Assembly: GCA_019746355.1 (NCBI GenBank) | Contig: JAIESC010000096.1 | Coordinates: 1 to 64,000 of the forward strand | DNA: 64,000 nucleotides | Direction: 5' to 3' | DNA from: Xanthobacteraceae bacterium | Lineage (GTDB): Bacteria; Pseudomonadota; Alphaproteobacteria; Rhizobiales; Xanthobacteraceae | Part shown: piece by piece, positions 1 through 8,390 of the stretch | Position numbering within the stretch: the first letter of the stretch is position 1 | How the letters are laid out: each line of letters starts with the position of its first letter | Program-made: the position numbers and the translations under genes | Notes under the pieces: generated by a model | Database searches by the model: none | What the model saw: the letters and a program-made list of their open reading frames with translations, nothing else | Told to the model about the DNA's origin: nothing

Positions 1-137
1 CCGCCCGGCGCGAACGGCACGACGAAGGTCACGGGCTTACTCGGATACTCCTTCGCGGTTTCCTGCGCCTGCGCGAGCTGTGGCGCTCCGAGCACAAGGA
101 CGCAGGCGAGCAGCGCGCCGCATTGGGTCGCCTTCAT
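1..137 (-). CDS. Bug-family (TTT-type) substrate-binding protein, N-terminal part only
   Basis: The gene runs off the left edge; only the first 45 codons are visible, starting at an ATG at 137. The N-terminus is a signal peptide (Lys/Arg-poor start, hydrophobic LLACVLVLG core, AQAQ cleavage region) followed by YPSKPVTFVVPFAPG, the hallmark first strand of Bug / tripartite tricarboxylate transporter periplasmic receptors. It closely resembles the N-termini of the two complete Bug proteins at 5595 and 7401. Family function is periplasmic binding of carboxylates or other small organic molecules. The ligand cannot be read from sequence. Confidence 0.85.
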   Translation of the reverse strand, partial: MKATQCGALLACVLVLGAPQLAQAQETAKEYPSKPVTFVVPFAPG

Positions 138-249
138 GGTGTTCCATCCCGGTTCTGCTTTGTCGTGGAACGCTACCATGCGGGAACCGCAAAGAAATCC
201 GGATTGAAGCCGGGAACGCTGCGCTGCAGCAGGCGTTATCGGGGGCTCA

Positions 250-480
250 ATGGAAACGGAGGCCAGTTCCGAAATGCGGATGTACAGCGCCGATGAGCTC
301 GACGTGATGGCCGAAGCCTATCTCAAAGCCTTGGACAAGCTGCCGGTGGCAACGCCAACCACCGCGCTGACGCAGCGCCTGGTGAAGGAAATCGGTGCCG
401 GCGTCGCGAGCGGCATCCTCGATGAAGACAAACTCGCCGCTGCCGCCATCGCGCGCACCAACCTTTGGCCGGATCTGTAA
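250..480 (+). CDS. hypothetical protein, 76 aa
   Basis: Small, acidic and apparently soluble protein with no signal peptide or membrane segment. It has helix-rich composition (AEAYLKALDKLP, LVKEIGAGVASG, DKLAAAAIAR) and ends LWPDL. ATG start at 250. No domain is recognised. Codon use looks like that of neighbouring real genes, and the frame is not a mirror of a larger gene, so it is kept as a probable gene of unknown function. It is transcribed away from the truncated Bug gene on its left. Confidence 0.55.
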   Translation: METEASSEMRMYSADELDVMAEAYLKALDKLPVATPTTALTQRLVKEIGAGVASGILDEDKLAAAAIARTNLWPDL

Positions 481-508
481 ACAGCCGCTCGCCCACGAAG
501 TCCCGGCT

Positions 509-664
509 TCAATATCTCCTCTCCAGGCGTTCCGCCTCCTGGGCCTGCTTCTCCCAAGCCTCGGCAATCTGCAGCAGCGCTTTCCGGTCGGCCGCCTCCC
601 TCATCGTCTTGGCCATGCGCCGGCATTCGGCGGCGTACTGACGATATGTTTTGGCTTCCTGCAT
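509..664 (-). CDS. small YRxYAxEC-motif protein, 51 aa (copy A)
   Basis: A 51-residue, highly charged, probably helical protein beginning MQEAKTYRQYAAECRRMAK and ending LERRY. It is clearly related to the protein encoded divergently at 821-979: both share TYRxYAxECxxxA, then DRxxLLQxAxxWxxxAxxAE. The two reading frames are conserved as protein but differ in DNA, which supports coding. Small proteins of this pattern are frequent in Bradyrhizobium-like genomes and have no established function. Confidence 0.6.
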   Translation of the reverse strand: MQEAKTYRQYAAECRRMAKTMREAADRKALLQIAEAWEKQAQEAERLERRY

Positions 665-820
665 CAAAGTCCTCAGCAACCCTGTTCAGGAAAATAAACG
701 CAGGGGGCGGAACCTGGGTTTCCGTCCTCAGAACAACGTGAAATTTGGAACCAAACCGGCCGCTTTGCGTTTGCGGAACTCGGGCAGGAGCAGGTTCGGG
801 ATGGGCGGGAGCGCGGCTGC

Positions 821-979
821 ATGAGTCCGGCCGAGACATACCGGCGCTACGCGACCGAGTGCCTGGCGCTGGCGCAGAAAGCCACGACGGCAGAAGACCG
901 CACGCACCTCCTGCAGATGGCGCAGCACTGGCGGCAGCTCGCGGACAAGGCCGAAGCCCAGGGGCAGCCGACCGGCTAA
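821..979 (+). CDS. small YRxYAxEC-motif protein, 52 aa (copy B)
   Basis: A 52-residue protein beginning MSPAETYRRYATECLALAQ, the divergent paralogue of the one at 509-664. Shared positions include TYRxYA, EC, a central DRxxLLQxA and a Trp seven residues before the AE pair. An upstream purine-rich stretch (GGGCGGGAGCG) lies 10-20 bases before the ATG. Soluble and helical; function unknown. The 156-bp gap between the two genes is their only common upstream region. Confidence 0.6.
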   Translation: MSPAETYRRYATECLALAQKATTAEDRTHLLQMAQHWRQLADKAEAQGQPTG

Positions 980-1147
980 GAGGTCCCGGATCGCCCCGTG
1001 TCCTGTGCGCCAGCAAGGCTGCCGCCATTCGGACGTTGAACCGGTTTGCGCCGGCCCCTCCCCTGGCTGGAGTCGCTGCAGCGCGACTTCGGACCGTTCA
1101 AGGAGACGCTTGAGCGCGTCACCGAGGCCATGCTCGAAGACATTTTT

Positions 1148-2113
1148 TCACATCCGTTTCTGGAGTTCCGCATTTGAGCGAACAATGCGGTTCCGCAAAA
1201 TCCCGATGCGCTCAATGTCCAGCTCGACTATGTCGTTTGGCTTCAAAAACCGGTTCAGCTCCAGGCCGCAGCCCGTCGGCACCGTGCCGGACGCGATCAC
1301 TTCTCCCGGATGCAGCGTCTCCTCGCGCGAGACGAAAGCCAGGATGTCATTGAACTTGTGGTGCATGTCCCGCGAATTGCCGCCGCCCCAGCGCTCGCCG
1401 TTCACCCGAACCTGCATGTTCAGGGTGTGCGGGTCGCCGATTTCGTCGCTGGTGACGATCCAGGGGCCGAGAACGTTTCCGGTGTCAAAGTCCTTGCCCT
1501 TCATCGGCCCCATGCTGAGCGGACGCTCCTGCATCTGGGTGTCGCGGGCGGAGAAGTCGTTGAAGATCGTGTAGCCGAAGACGTATTCGAGTGCGTTGGC
1601 TTTGGTCAGATCGCGTCCCTTCTTGCCGATGACGCACGCAAGCTCGAGCTCGAAATCCATCATCTCGGAGTAGCTTGGCCAACTCACGTCGTGCTCGTGC
1701 CCGACAAAGCTGAAGCGGTTGCCCTTGTACCAGGTCGGACGCTCGTACCAGAGCGGCGAGATCGGCGCGGACGGCCGTCCCGTCACCTTCTCCCAGGTCT
1801 TCATCGCATTGACGAGATGCTGCTCGAATACGAGGCAGTCGCGGATCTGCTGCGGCACCGGCAGCGGCGAGAGGAGCCGCGTGCCGGACAGCAGTTGCTC
1901 GCATGCCGCCGGCCAGCGCTCAGCCGCGGTTCGCGCCCGCGCGAGTCCCTGCTCGCCATGCTCAATCAGCGACAGCATGGAGGAAAACGCCGGTTCGGCC
2001 TTGCCGCCGAGCCGCTCGGCCGCGCGAGCGAGATCGAGAATGCGGCCACGCGCGGTGTCGACCGCGCCGACCGCCTGCGTCCCGTCGTTGCGAAGGTACG
2101 TCGCGAGCTTCAT
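1148..2113 (-). CDS. fumarylacetoacetate hydrolase (FAH) family protein
   Basis: A 321-residue FAH-superfamily enzyme. The catalytic domain holds the metal-binding FELELACVIG segment followed by the conserved NALEYVFGYTIFNDFSARDTQ-type region. It continues through a GPWIVTSDEIGDP strand, then RVNGE and PGEVIASGTVPTGCGLE near the C-terminus, all typical of acylpyruvate hydrolase / 2-keto-4-pentenoate hydratase relatives. Family members hydrolyse or hydrate C-C bonds in ring-cleavage products using Mg2+ or Mn2+. It is the last gene of the minus operon with the alpha/beta hydrolase and luciferase-like monooxygenase (7-bp gap, GAGGAA ribosome site). A late step in breaking down a ring-opened substrate is likely; the exact substrate is unknown. 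Confidence 0.88.
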   Translation of the reverse strand: MKLATYLRNDGTQAVGAVDTARGRILDLARAAERLGGKAEPAFSSMLSLIEHGEQGLARARTAAERWPAACEQLLSGTRLLSPLPVPQQIRDCLVFEQHLVNAMKTWEKVTGRPSAPISPLWYERPTWYKGNRFSFVGHEHDVSWPSYSEMMDFELELACVIGKKGRDLTKANALEYVFGYTIFNDFSARDTQMQERPLSMGPMKGKDFDTGNVLGPWIVTSDEIGDPHTLNMQVRVNGERWGGGNSRDMHHKFNDILAFVSREETLHPGEVIASGTVPTGCGLELNRFLKPNDIVELDIERIGILRNRIVRSNAELQKRM

Positions 2114-2120
2114 GGGTTCC

Positions 2121-2903
2121 TCAATGCACGAACGACCGCACCGCTTCGGCGGTTTCCTGCGGGCGATCCAGTTCGACCAGGTGACCGCCGCCGCCGATCA
2201 TGCGGGTTGCAACCTGCGCCGTCATCCCGGCGGCAAATTTCCTGGCGTAGGCCGGCGGCACCACCTTGTCGCCCTCGCCCCACACCAGCAATGTCGCGGC
2301 CTTGATGCGGTGCAGGCGCCCGGACAGCCGCGTATCGCCGAACGGCCACAGGATGCGTGCCGCGGCCTCCTGCGCACGGTTGACCGCAATCGACCACACC
2401 ACCGCCTCTTCGCCGGGCGGCGCCTCCATCTGGCGCGCATAGGCATCCGGGTTCTCACAGAACACGCCGGGCGCTTCCTTGGTCTGGACTGCGAACATGT
2501 CCCGGGTCGGCTGCATGATGTCGTAGAGGCCGAACGGAGCGATCAGCACCAGCCGCTGAACGAGGTCCGGCCACAGCGCCGCCGCGTCGGCGGCGACTGC
2601 GCCGGCAGCGGACGACGCAATCAGCGTATCGCCGGGCTTGAAGCCCGCCCCCAGAAGCAAATCGCGGACGGCCAAGCACCAGCCGAGATGATCGTCGATC
2701 GCATCCTGACCATCGTTGCCGCCGAAACCCGGCAGATGGCAGGCGAGCAGCCGGCCGTGCGCGGCAAGAGCATCGTGAAACGCCGTCCATTTCAACGAAA
2801 GGACGCTGGAGGGCATGTAGTAATAAGGCCTGCCTTGTCCGCACTCGGTCACGCGGCAGGGACGGCCGAACACCTCCACGGCCCGGGTCTGATACGCGCT
2901 CAT
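2121..2903 (-). CDS. alpha/beta-fold hydrolase
   Basis: A 260-residue alpha/beta hydrolase. The start at 2903 (MSAYQTRAVEVFG) is chosen because its ATG overlaps the stop of the upstream monooxygenase gene as ATGA, implying translational coupling; a longer frame upstream lies inside that gene. The nucleophile elbow is a variant, IASSAAGAVAA, in place of GxSxG. The acid region VWGEGDKVVPPAYA and the histidine segment GGGGHLVELDRP are typical. Its position with FAH and a flavin monooxygenase suggests cleavage of an ester, amide or C-C bond in the same pathway; the variant elbow makes activity worth checking. Confidence 0.85.
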   Translation of the reverse strand: MSAYQTRAVEVFGRPCRVTECGQGRPYYYMPSSVLSLKWTAFHDALAAHGRLLACHLPGFGGNDGQDAIDDHLGWCLAVRDLLLGAGFKPGDTLIASSAAGAVAADAAALWPDLVQRLVLIAPFGLYDIMQPTRDMFAVQTKEAPGVFCENPDAYARQMEAPPGEEAVVWSIAVNRAQEAAARILWPFGDTRLSGRLHRIKAATLLVWGEGDKVVPPAYARKFAAGMTAQVATRMIGGGGHLVELDRPQETAEAVRSFVH

Positions 2904-4150
2904 TCGGCGGCCACCGCGACAGGCGCTGCCGACGCCCGTTTGGCCAGCGGCCTCGGCCACCACTTGTGCTCCCACTCGTTCTCGAACAGATCGGCGATCT
3001 GCGGCATCACCCGCTCGGCGAACATGCGCGTGTTGTACATCGTCGTCTGCCTGTCCATGTTGCCGAACTGCAGCAGCAGCAGCATGTTGCCGAAATTAAA
3101 CTCGGTCGCGATCCCGCGAAGCTGATCGGCCACCTCGTCCGGCGAGCCGATCACGACGTAGCCTTCCTTCAGGATGCCGGCCATTTCGTTTTGCAGCGAG
3201 CCGAACAGTTGCGAGCGGTCGGCCGCGATCTTGACCTGCGACGTCAGCTTCATGCGCTGCGTCGCTTCGGTGACATAGCCCGGCGGGGTGGCGTAACGCG
3301 GGTCGACGTGCAGGCTCCGGTTGTAAAAATACTCCGCGGGCTCCCGGTAGAGCTTGATCGCCTCGTCGGTGCTTTCCGCGACGCCAACGAATTGCAGAAA
3401 GCCTGCCCGGAACGGATTGCGGTCCTTCTTCTGCGCCGCCATCTCGTTCCAGTAGCCCTGCATGGTCGCCGCCGCGGAGACGTGGCCGTAGTACGATGTG
3501 TAGCAGTAGACGTAGTCCTGCACGCCGCACCAGTTCCAGGTCTCGACCGAACCGCCGCCCGGCACCCAGATCGGCGGACACGGTTTCTGCACCGGCTTCG
3601 GCCAGGTGTTGACATAGCGCTGCTGGTTGAACCGGCCATTGAACTGGAACACCTCGTCGCGCATCCAGCATTCCTTGATCAGATCATGCGCTTCGAGATA
3701 GCGCTGGCGCAGCATGCTCGGGTTCTGTCCGTAGGCAAAGCACGTGTCCATCGGCGTGCCGACCGGGAAACCGGCGATCAGGCGGCCGCCGGAAATGCAG
3801 TCCACCATCGCAAACTCCTCGGCGATCCGCGTCGGCGGGTTGTAGAGCGCGAGCGAACTGCCGAGCACACAGATCGCCGCGTCAGAGGTGCGCCGCGCCA
3901 GCGACGACGCAATCAGGTTCGGCGACGGCATCAGCCCGTAGCCGTTGGCGTGATGCTCGTTGACGCAGATGGCATCGAAGCCGCATTCGGCCGCGTATTC
4001 CAACTCGTCCATGTACTCGTTGTAGATTCCGTGCGCCCGCACCGGATCGAACAGCTTGGGATCGACGTCGACCCACACGCTGTTGTGCTTCTGCTTGAAG
4101 TCCGACGGAAAATCCGGATAGGGCATCAAATGAAACCAGCAGAAACGCAT
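2900..4150 (-). CDS. LLM-class (luciferase-like) flavin-dependent monooxygenase
   Basis: A 416-residue protein of the bacterial luciferase-like family: N-terminal MRFCWFHLMPYPD, EYAAECGFDAICVNEHH, then SGGRLIAGFPVGTP and a C-terminal EGYVVIGSPDEVADQLR segment, all typical of the TIM-barrel flavin-dependent oxidoreductases. Such enzymes use reduced FMN from a partner reductase; none is encoded nearby. A strong GGGAGGAG ribosome site precedes the ATG at 4150. It is the first gene of a three-gene minus operon, divergent from the IclR regulator across about 500 bp. Probably an oxygen-inserting step on the pathway substrate. Confidence 0.88.
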   Translation of the reverse strand: MRFCWFHLMPYPDFPSDFKQKHNSVWVDVDPKLFDPVRAHGIYNEYMDELEYAAECGFDAICVNEHHANGYGLMPSPNLIASSLARRTSDAAICVLGSSLALYNPPTRIAEEFAMVDCISGGRLIAGFPVGTPMDTCFAYGQNPSMLRQRYLEAHDLIKECWMRDEVFQFNGRFNQQRYVNTWPKPVQKPCPPIWVPGGGSVETWNWCGVQDYVYCYTSYYGHVSAAATMQGYWNEMAAQKKDRNPFRAGFLQFVGVAESTDEAIKLYREPAEYFYNRSLHVDPRYATPPGYVTEATQRMKLTSQVKIAADRSQLFGSLQNEMAGILKEGYVVIGSPDEVADQLRGIATEFNFGNMLLLLQFGNMDRQTTMYNTRMFAERVMPQIADLFENEWEHKWWPRPLAKRASAAPVAVAAE

Positions 4151-4656
4151 TGATCGCTCCTCCCTGCCGGAGTGCGCCGGAAAGCATCGACGGCCGCCCC
4201 GGCGTCATTTCAGCAGTCCCGTTTCGCGGGAATAGCCGGCCGCAGGCACGGTTTGCGCGGCGGTCGGCGGTTGCGCGACGCGCCTGTGCGGCTTGTTGCG
4301 ACGATCATGTGGAGAGGTGCTCGTGTAGTCAATTTCATCACCTGCTAAGCACAATTTATCACATCTGCGATTTCGGCCGTCCCGGACACCAAAAGGCGAG
4401 CAAGTTCGCGAGCGAAACGCAGCGCAAGGGGCATTTATTCGCTGACAGCTCTTCGGACTATTTCCGGGAGCGCCGCGGCAACCGCAATCAAAACATCGGG
4501 CCGGAAAATATTGTCTCTTTGTACTTGCCGATATTTTTGAAACTGTATTGCGGCGTAACTGCAAAATCGCGGCATGCGGCAAAGCTGCGTCAGCCTAGTC
4601 ACGCATTTCCGCTTGTATATACTTCCGGCGTCTGTGATCTCTGGCCCGTAGCCTCC
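4151..4656. promoter_or_regulatory. divergent control region between monooxygenase operon and iclR gene; candidate IclR operator at 4358-4371
   Basis: There is no convincing gene in these 506 bases. They separate two divergent start codons. The stretch at 4358-4371 reads, on the minus strand, ATCGCAGATGTGAT, a one-mismatch inverted repeat of ATCACA-N2-TGTGAT. Related copies lie at 5486-5499 and 19240-19253, each upstream of another unit of the same catabolic island. The local sequence around 4340-4380 is AT-rich relative to the rest, as expected for a promoter. Assignment to the neighbouring IclR protein is inference. Confidence 0.55.
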
Positions 4657-5460
4657 ATGCGCCGTGCGCCCGTCAAATCTGCCGCCCGTGTTCTCGAGAT
4701 CTTCGAGTTCTTCAACGAACGTCGAGGGCCGCTTTCGCTGAAGGAAATCACGCAACGTCTCGGCTACCCGCAGTCGAGCACCACGGTGCTGCTCAAAAGC
4801 ATGATCGTGCTGGGCTACCTCAACTATGACCGCAAGAGCCGCACCTACCTGCCGTCGCTGAAGCTCGCGACGCTCGGATCGTGGATCGCGGAGCACGTCG
4901 TGCCGCGCGGACCGATCCTCGACCTGATGCAGGAGCTCAGCCTGAAGACCGGCGAAACGATCGGCCTCGCCGTCCAGAACGACCTTTACATCCAGTATCT
5001 GCGCGTCATCGATTCCGAGCATCTGATCCGCTTCCATATTCCCGAAGGCAGCATGCGGCCGCTTACCCATTCAAGCTTCGGGCTGCTGTTTCTCAGCCGT
5101 GCCTCCAACGCCACGGCCGAGCGCACGCTGCGATGCATCAACGCGGCCGAGACCGATCCGAAGGCGCGATTGAACATTCCGGCGCTGATAAAGAAGATCG
5201 AGGAAGTCAGGAAGCTCGGCTACTGCTTCATTCCCAACCTGCCGATGGAGGGCGCCGGTACGGTCAGCATGCTGCTGCCGTGGAGCATGTACGGCCGGCC
5301 TCTCGCCGTGGGTGCCGGCGGATATATCGGGCGGATCCAGCCGAACATGCAGTCAATCATCACGATCATCCGCGCCGCTATTGCGAAGCATGGCAAGCGC
5401 AAGAACCCCTGGGCCGAAGAGCTCTCCTCCCCCGGTCCGCTGCGGCAGGCGGCCGAATAG
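4657..5460 (+). CDS. IclR-family transcriptional regulator
   Basis: A 267-residue regulator. The start at 4657 (MRRAPVKSAARVLEIFEFF) is chosen because a long in-frame extension upstream has no family resemblance. Residues 1-70 form the winged helix (LSLKEITQRLGYPQSSTTVLLKSM, then LGYLNYDRKSRTYLPS). The rest is the IclR effector-binding domain (LSLKTGETIGLAVQNDLYIQYLRV, IPALIKKIEEVRKLGY). IclR proteins repress or activate catabolic operons in response to a pathway metabolite. Its central position among three transcription units sharing a palindrome points to it as the pathway regulator. Confidence 0.92.
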   Translation: MRRAPVKSAARVLEIFEFFNERRGPLSLKEITQRLGYPQSSTTVLLKSMIVLGYLNYDRKSRTYLPSLKLATLGSWIAEHVVPRGPILDLMQELSLKTGETIGLAVQNDLYIQYLRVIDSEHLIRFHIPEGSMRPLTHSSFGLLFLSRASNATAERTLRCINAAETDPKARLNIPALIKKIEEVRKLGYCFIPNLPMEGAGTVSMLLPWSMYGRPLAVGAGGYIGRIQPNMQSIITIIRAAIAKHGKRKNPWAEELSSPGPLRQAAE

Positions 5461-5485
5461 CCGGCCCTTTCAGGCATCGCGGAAT

Positions 5486-5499
5486 TTCACATCCGTGAT
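5486..5499. promoter_or_regulatory. candidate operator, ATCACA-N2-TGTGAT type (copy 2)
   Basis: Minus-strand reading ATCACGGATGTGAA, a two-mismatch version of the palindrome found at 4358 and 19240. It lies 96 bp upstream of the Bug gene start at 5595, between the iclR stop and the Bug gene. All three copies also share an AT-rich run directly after the TGTGA half. Confidence 0.5.
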
Positions 5500-5594
5500 T
5501 TGGCGGGCCGGTCCTGCGCTGTAGCCGGATTGAACCTAGAATGCCGCCGAAGCGGGCGCCGTCGCTTGTGCCGCAAAGACCGGGAGGAATTCGG

Positions 5595-6566
5595 ATGCCG
5601 ACCTTCGCTTGGCGTTGGGCCATTGCAGTGCTGACTGCGCTCTGTCCATCGTCGGCGCAGGCACAGAAGTTTCCCGACCGGTCCGTCAAGGTGATCGTGC
5701 CGTATACGCCGGGTGGCGGCACCGACACGGTCGCCCGCGCGCTGTCGCAGAAGCTCTCCGAAGCCTGGGGCCAGCCGGTTGTAGTGGAGAACAAGCCGGG
5801 CGCCGGCACCACGCTGGGTGCGGACGCCGTGGCGAAGTCGCCGCGCGACGGCTACACGCTGCTGTTTTCCGACAGCTCGTCGTTCGTCATCAATCCGCAC
5901 ATGTATCCGAACATGCCGTTCGACCCGCTCAAGGATCTCGAACCGGTGTCGCTGTCGGTGCAACTCGCGCCGGTGCTGGCGATGGCCAACGACGCGCCCG
6001 CAAAGACAATTCCTGACCTTGTCTCCTACGCCAAGGCGAACCCCGGCAAACTCACCTATGCGAGCCCCGGCGTCGGCTCCCACACCCACGTCGCGATGGA
6101 GTACCTGAAGCATCTCGCCGGCATCGACATCCTGCACGTGCCGTATCGCGGCTCGACGCCCGCGATGACCGACCTGCTGGCCGGTCGGGTCAACATGTAC
6201 ATGGTGACCTATTCGGTGTTCGACGCTTACGAAAAGGAGGGCAAGCTGAAGATCGTCGCGACCGCAAACGCTCAGCGGCTTCCGGCGCGGCCGGATCTGC
6301 CCACCATCGGCGAGACCGTGAAGGACTATTCGATCAGCGTGTGGTTCGGCTTCGCGGCCCCGGCCGGCACGCCGCCGGCGATCCTCGACAAGATCCACGA
6401 CGATGCCGCCGCGATCCTGAAAGACCCGCAATTCGAGGACAAGTTCCTGAAGCAGCAGGCCTACATCGCCGGTACGTCGAGTCGCCGGCAGTTCTCGGCC
6501 CAGATCAAGTCCGAATACGGCAAGTGGCAGGAGCTCGTGAAAATCTCCGGCGCCAAGCTGCAATAG
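5595..6566 (+). CDS. Bug-family (TTT-type) periplasmic substrate-binding protein
   Basis: A 323-residue receptor. The ATG at 5595 is preferred over a longer frame because a GGAGGA ribosome site sits 6 bases before it and a signal peptide follows at once (TFAWRWAIAVLTALC, cleavage near AQAQ). Hallmarks are VKVIVPYTPGGGTDTVAR, GQPVVVENKPGAGTTLGAD, the LLAGRVNMYM segment near residue 200 and GTPPAILDKIHDD. The family delivers ligands to TctAB-type membrane proteins; none is in the window, so it is an orphan receptor. It is followed after 33 bases by a cyclase-family hydrolase, probably in one operon. Confidence 0.9.
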   Translation: MPTFAWRWAIAVLTALCPSSAQAQKFPDRSVKVIVPYTPGGGTDTVARALSQKLSEAWGQPVVVENKPGAGTTLGADAVAKSPRDGYTLLFSDSSSFVINPHMYPNMPFDPLKDLEPVSLSVQLAPVLAMANDAPAKTIPDLVSYAKANPGKLTYASPGVGSHTHVAMEYLKHLAGIDILHVPYRGSTPAMTDLLAGRVNMYMVTYSVFDAYEKEGKLKIVATANAQRLPARPDLPTIGETVKDYSISVWFGFAAPAGTPPAILDKIHDDAAAILKDPQFEDKFLKQQAYIAGTSSRRQFSAQIKSEYGKWQELVKISGAKLQ

Positions 6567-6599
6567 CGCGCGGGCATCGCCGCTCAAGGAAACCAAGCC

Positions 6600-7352
6600 A
6601 TGCGATTTGTCGATCTCAGCGTCACCATCCGCAATGAATCGTTCGAACCGGGCGGCCCGGAGATTTCCCGGCTCACCCACGCGGAAGCGGCGAGGCGGCG
6701 CGCCGCCGACTTCAATTTCCTGCCGAGCGGCTATCCGGACGGCATGGCGCTGGCGCATGAGCGGGTGTCGCTTTCGTCGCATGGCGGCACCCACGTCGAC
6801 GCGCCGCTGCATTACGGGCCGCTGTGCGAGGGCAAGCCCTCGAAGAGCATCGAGGAGGTGCCGCTCGAATGGTGCTACGGCCCCGGCGTGGTCATCGACT
6901 GCTCGCACAAGAAGCCGGCTGAATTCATCATGAAGGCCGACCTGATCGCGGCGCTCGACAAGATTCCGCACAAGCTGAAGCCGAACGAGATCGTGCTCTT
7001 GCGCACCGATGCCTCCAAGCATTTCGACAACCCGCAATTCCCGAACCTGCAGCCGGGCCTGCATCCGGAGGGCTGCCACTGGCTGCTCGACCAGGGCATT
7101 CGCATGATCGGCATCGACGCCTGGGGTCTCGACCGCGCGCCGCGCGACATGGCCGCAGACCACAAGTACGGAATTCCGAATTCGCTGTGGCCGACGCACC
7201 TCGTGGGCCGCGACCGCGAATATCTGCAGATCGAACGGCTGGCCAATCTCGAAGCGCTGCCGCCGACCGGCTTCACCGTCGTCGCCTTTCCGGTGAAGAT
7301 CGAGCACGGCACTGCCGGCTGGTCGCGGGTGGTCGCCTTGATTGACGAATAG
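6600..7352 (+). CDS. cyclase-family (kynurenine formamidase / isatin hydrolase-like) amide hydrolase
   Basis: A 250-residue protein of the PF04199 cyclase family. The metal-binding motif HGGTHVDAPLHYG is at residues 61-73, with GVVIDCSHK and the C-terminal FTVVAFPVKIEHGTAGWSRVVALI typical of this fold. Family members are metal-dependent amidohydrolases (arylformamidase, isatin hydrolase) that open lactams or N-formyl amides. A cyclic amide or formamide in the island's pathway is a reasonable substrate. It ends 48 bp before the convergent Bug gene at 7401. Confidence 0.88.
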   Translation: MRFVDLSVTIRNESFEPGGPEISRLTHAEAARRRAADFNFLPSGYPDGMALAHERVSLSSHGGTHVDAPLHYGPLCEGKPSKSIEEVPLEWCYGPGVVIDCSHKKPAEFIMKADLIAALDKIPHKLKPNEIVLLRTDASKHFDNPQFPNLQPGLHPEGCHWLLDQGIRMIGIDAWGLDRAPRDMAADHKYGIPNSLWPTHLVGRDREYLQIERLANLEALPPTGFTVVAFPVKIEHGTAGWSRVVALIDE

Positions 7353-7400
7353 GACGTGCGCGGCTGACAGCCGTCGCCACCGTTCCGGCTATCCGGCCGG

Positions 7401-8363
7401 CTATTTCGCCATCCGCTCGATCACTCGCTTCCACTTCTGCTGCTCGTCGGCGATGCGCCTGGCCAGATCGGCCTGCGTCTCGACGATCGGCATGATGGCG
7501 ATCCCGGTCATCCGCGCGGAAATCGCCGGATCGGAGATCACGGCGTTCATCTCTTTATTCAGCCGGTCGATGATCGGCTGCGGCGTGCCCGCCCGCACCG
7601 AGATGTAATTGATCGAGCTTCCGTCAAAGCCCGGCAACGTGTCGGCGATCGGCGCGAGCTCCGGCATGGCCGGCTGCCGCTCCAGCGTGGCAAAGCCGAG
7701 CGCGCGCAATCCGCCGGACTTGATGTGCGGCAACAACGTGCTGGCAGAGTCGATCGCCATCTGCACATGGCCGGCGAGCAGATCGGCCGTCGACGGTCCG
7801 GTGCCGCGATACGGCACGTGAGTGATCTCGACACCCGCCATCTGCCGGAACAACTCGCCCGCAAGGTGCGAGCTCGCGCCAATGCCCGAGCTCGAATAGT
7901 TGAGCTTGCCGGGATTGGCCCTCGCATGGTCAATCAGCTCGCGCACGGTTTTGGGCGGCAGGCTCGGCGTCACCACCAGCACGTTGACCGACTTGGCCAG
8001 CATCGCGACCGGTGTGAAGTCGTTGAACGGATCGTAGGGCAGCTTCCCCATCAGATAGGGATTGGTGATCTGCGGCCCCGCGGTGGTGAACAGCCACGTG
8101 TAGCCGTCAGGCGCCGACTTCGCGACGAGGTCGGCGCCAAGCGTGGCGCCGCCGCCCGGCTTGTTTTCCACCACCACTGGCTGGCCGAGGCTCTTGCTGA
8201 GCGGCTCGGCGATCATGCGCGCGAGGATGTCCGAGCCGCCGCCGGCGGCGAACGGTACGATCAGCCGGATCTGCTGCGACGGATAGGCTTGGGCCAAAGC
8301 CGCACCCGTCGCGGCGGCGAGACCCGCTACCGCGAGGCTCACAACTGCAAACCAACGGTGCAT
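7401..8363 (-). CDS. Bug-family (TTT-type) periplasmic substrate-binding protein
   Basis: A 320-residue receptor with signal peptide (MHRWFAVVSLAVAGLAAATG, cleavage near ALAQA). Motifs are IRLIVPFAAGGGSDILARM, GQPVVVENKPGGGATLGAD, VPYRGTGPSTADLLAGHVQMA and GTPQPIIDRLNKE. A GGGAGGG ribosome site precedes the ATG. It is the last gene of the long minus-strand unit that begins with livK at 19107. No matching TctA/TctB membrane proteins are present, so its transport or sensing partner must be elsewhere. Confidence 0.9.
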   Translation of the reverse strand: MHRWFAVVSLAVAGLAAATGAALAQAYPSQQIRLIVPFAAGGGSDILARMIAEPLSKSLGQPVVVENKPGGGATLGADLVAKSAPDGYTWLFTTAGPQITNPYLMGKLPYDPFNDFTPVAMLAKSVNVLVVTPSLPPKTVRELIDHARANPGKLNYSSSGIGASSHLAGELFRQMAGVEITHVPYRGTGPSTADLLAGHVQMAIDSASTLLPHIKSGGLRALGFATLERQPAMPELAPIADTLPGFDGSSINYISVRAGTPQPIIDRLNKEMNAVISDPAISARMTGIAIMPIVETQADLARRIADEQQKWKRVIERMAK

Positions 8364-8390
8364 TTTTCCCTCCCGATGCGGTCTGCGCCG

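Noticed and set aside
509..979. The small divergent pair as a toxin-antitoxin system
   Set aside because: The two proteins are paralogues of each other and on opposite strands, unlike the co-transcribed unlike pairs of toxin-antitoxin loci.
5487..7307. 606-codon open frame on the minus strand opposite the Bug and cyclase genes
   Set aside because: Both plus-strand genes have complete family motifs; the antisense frame has none.
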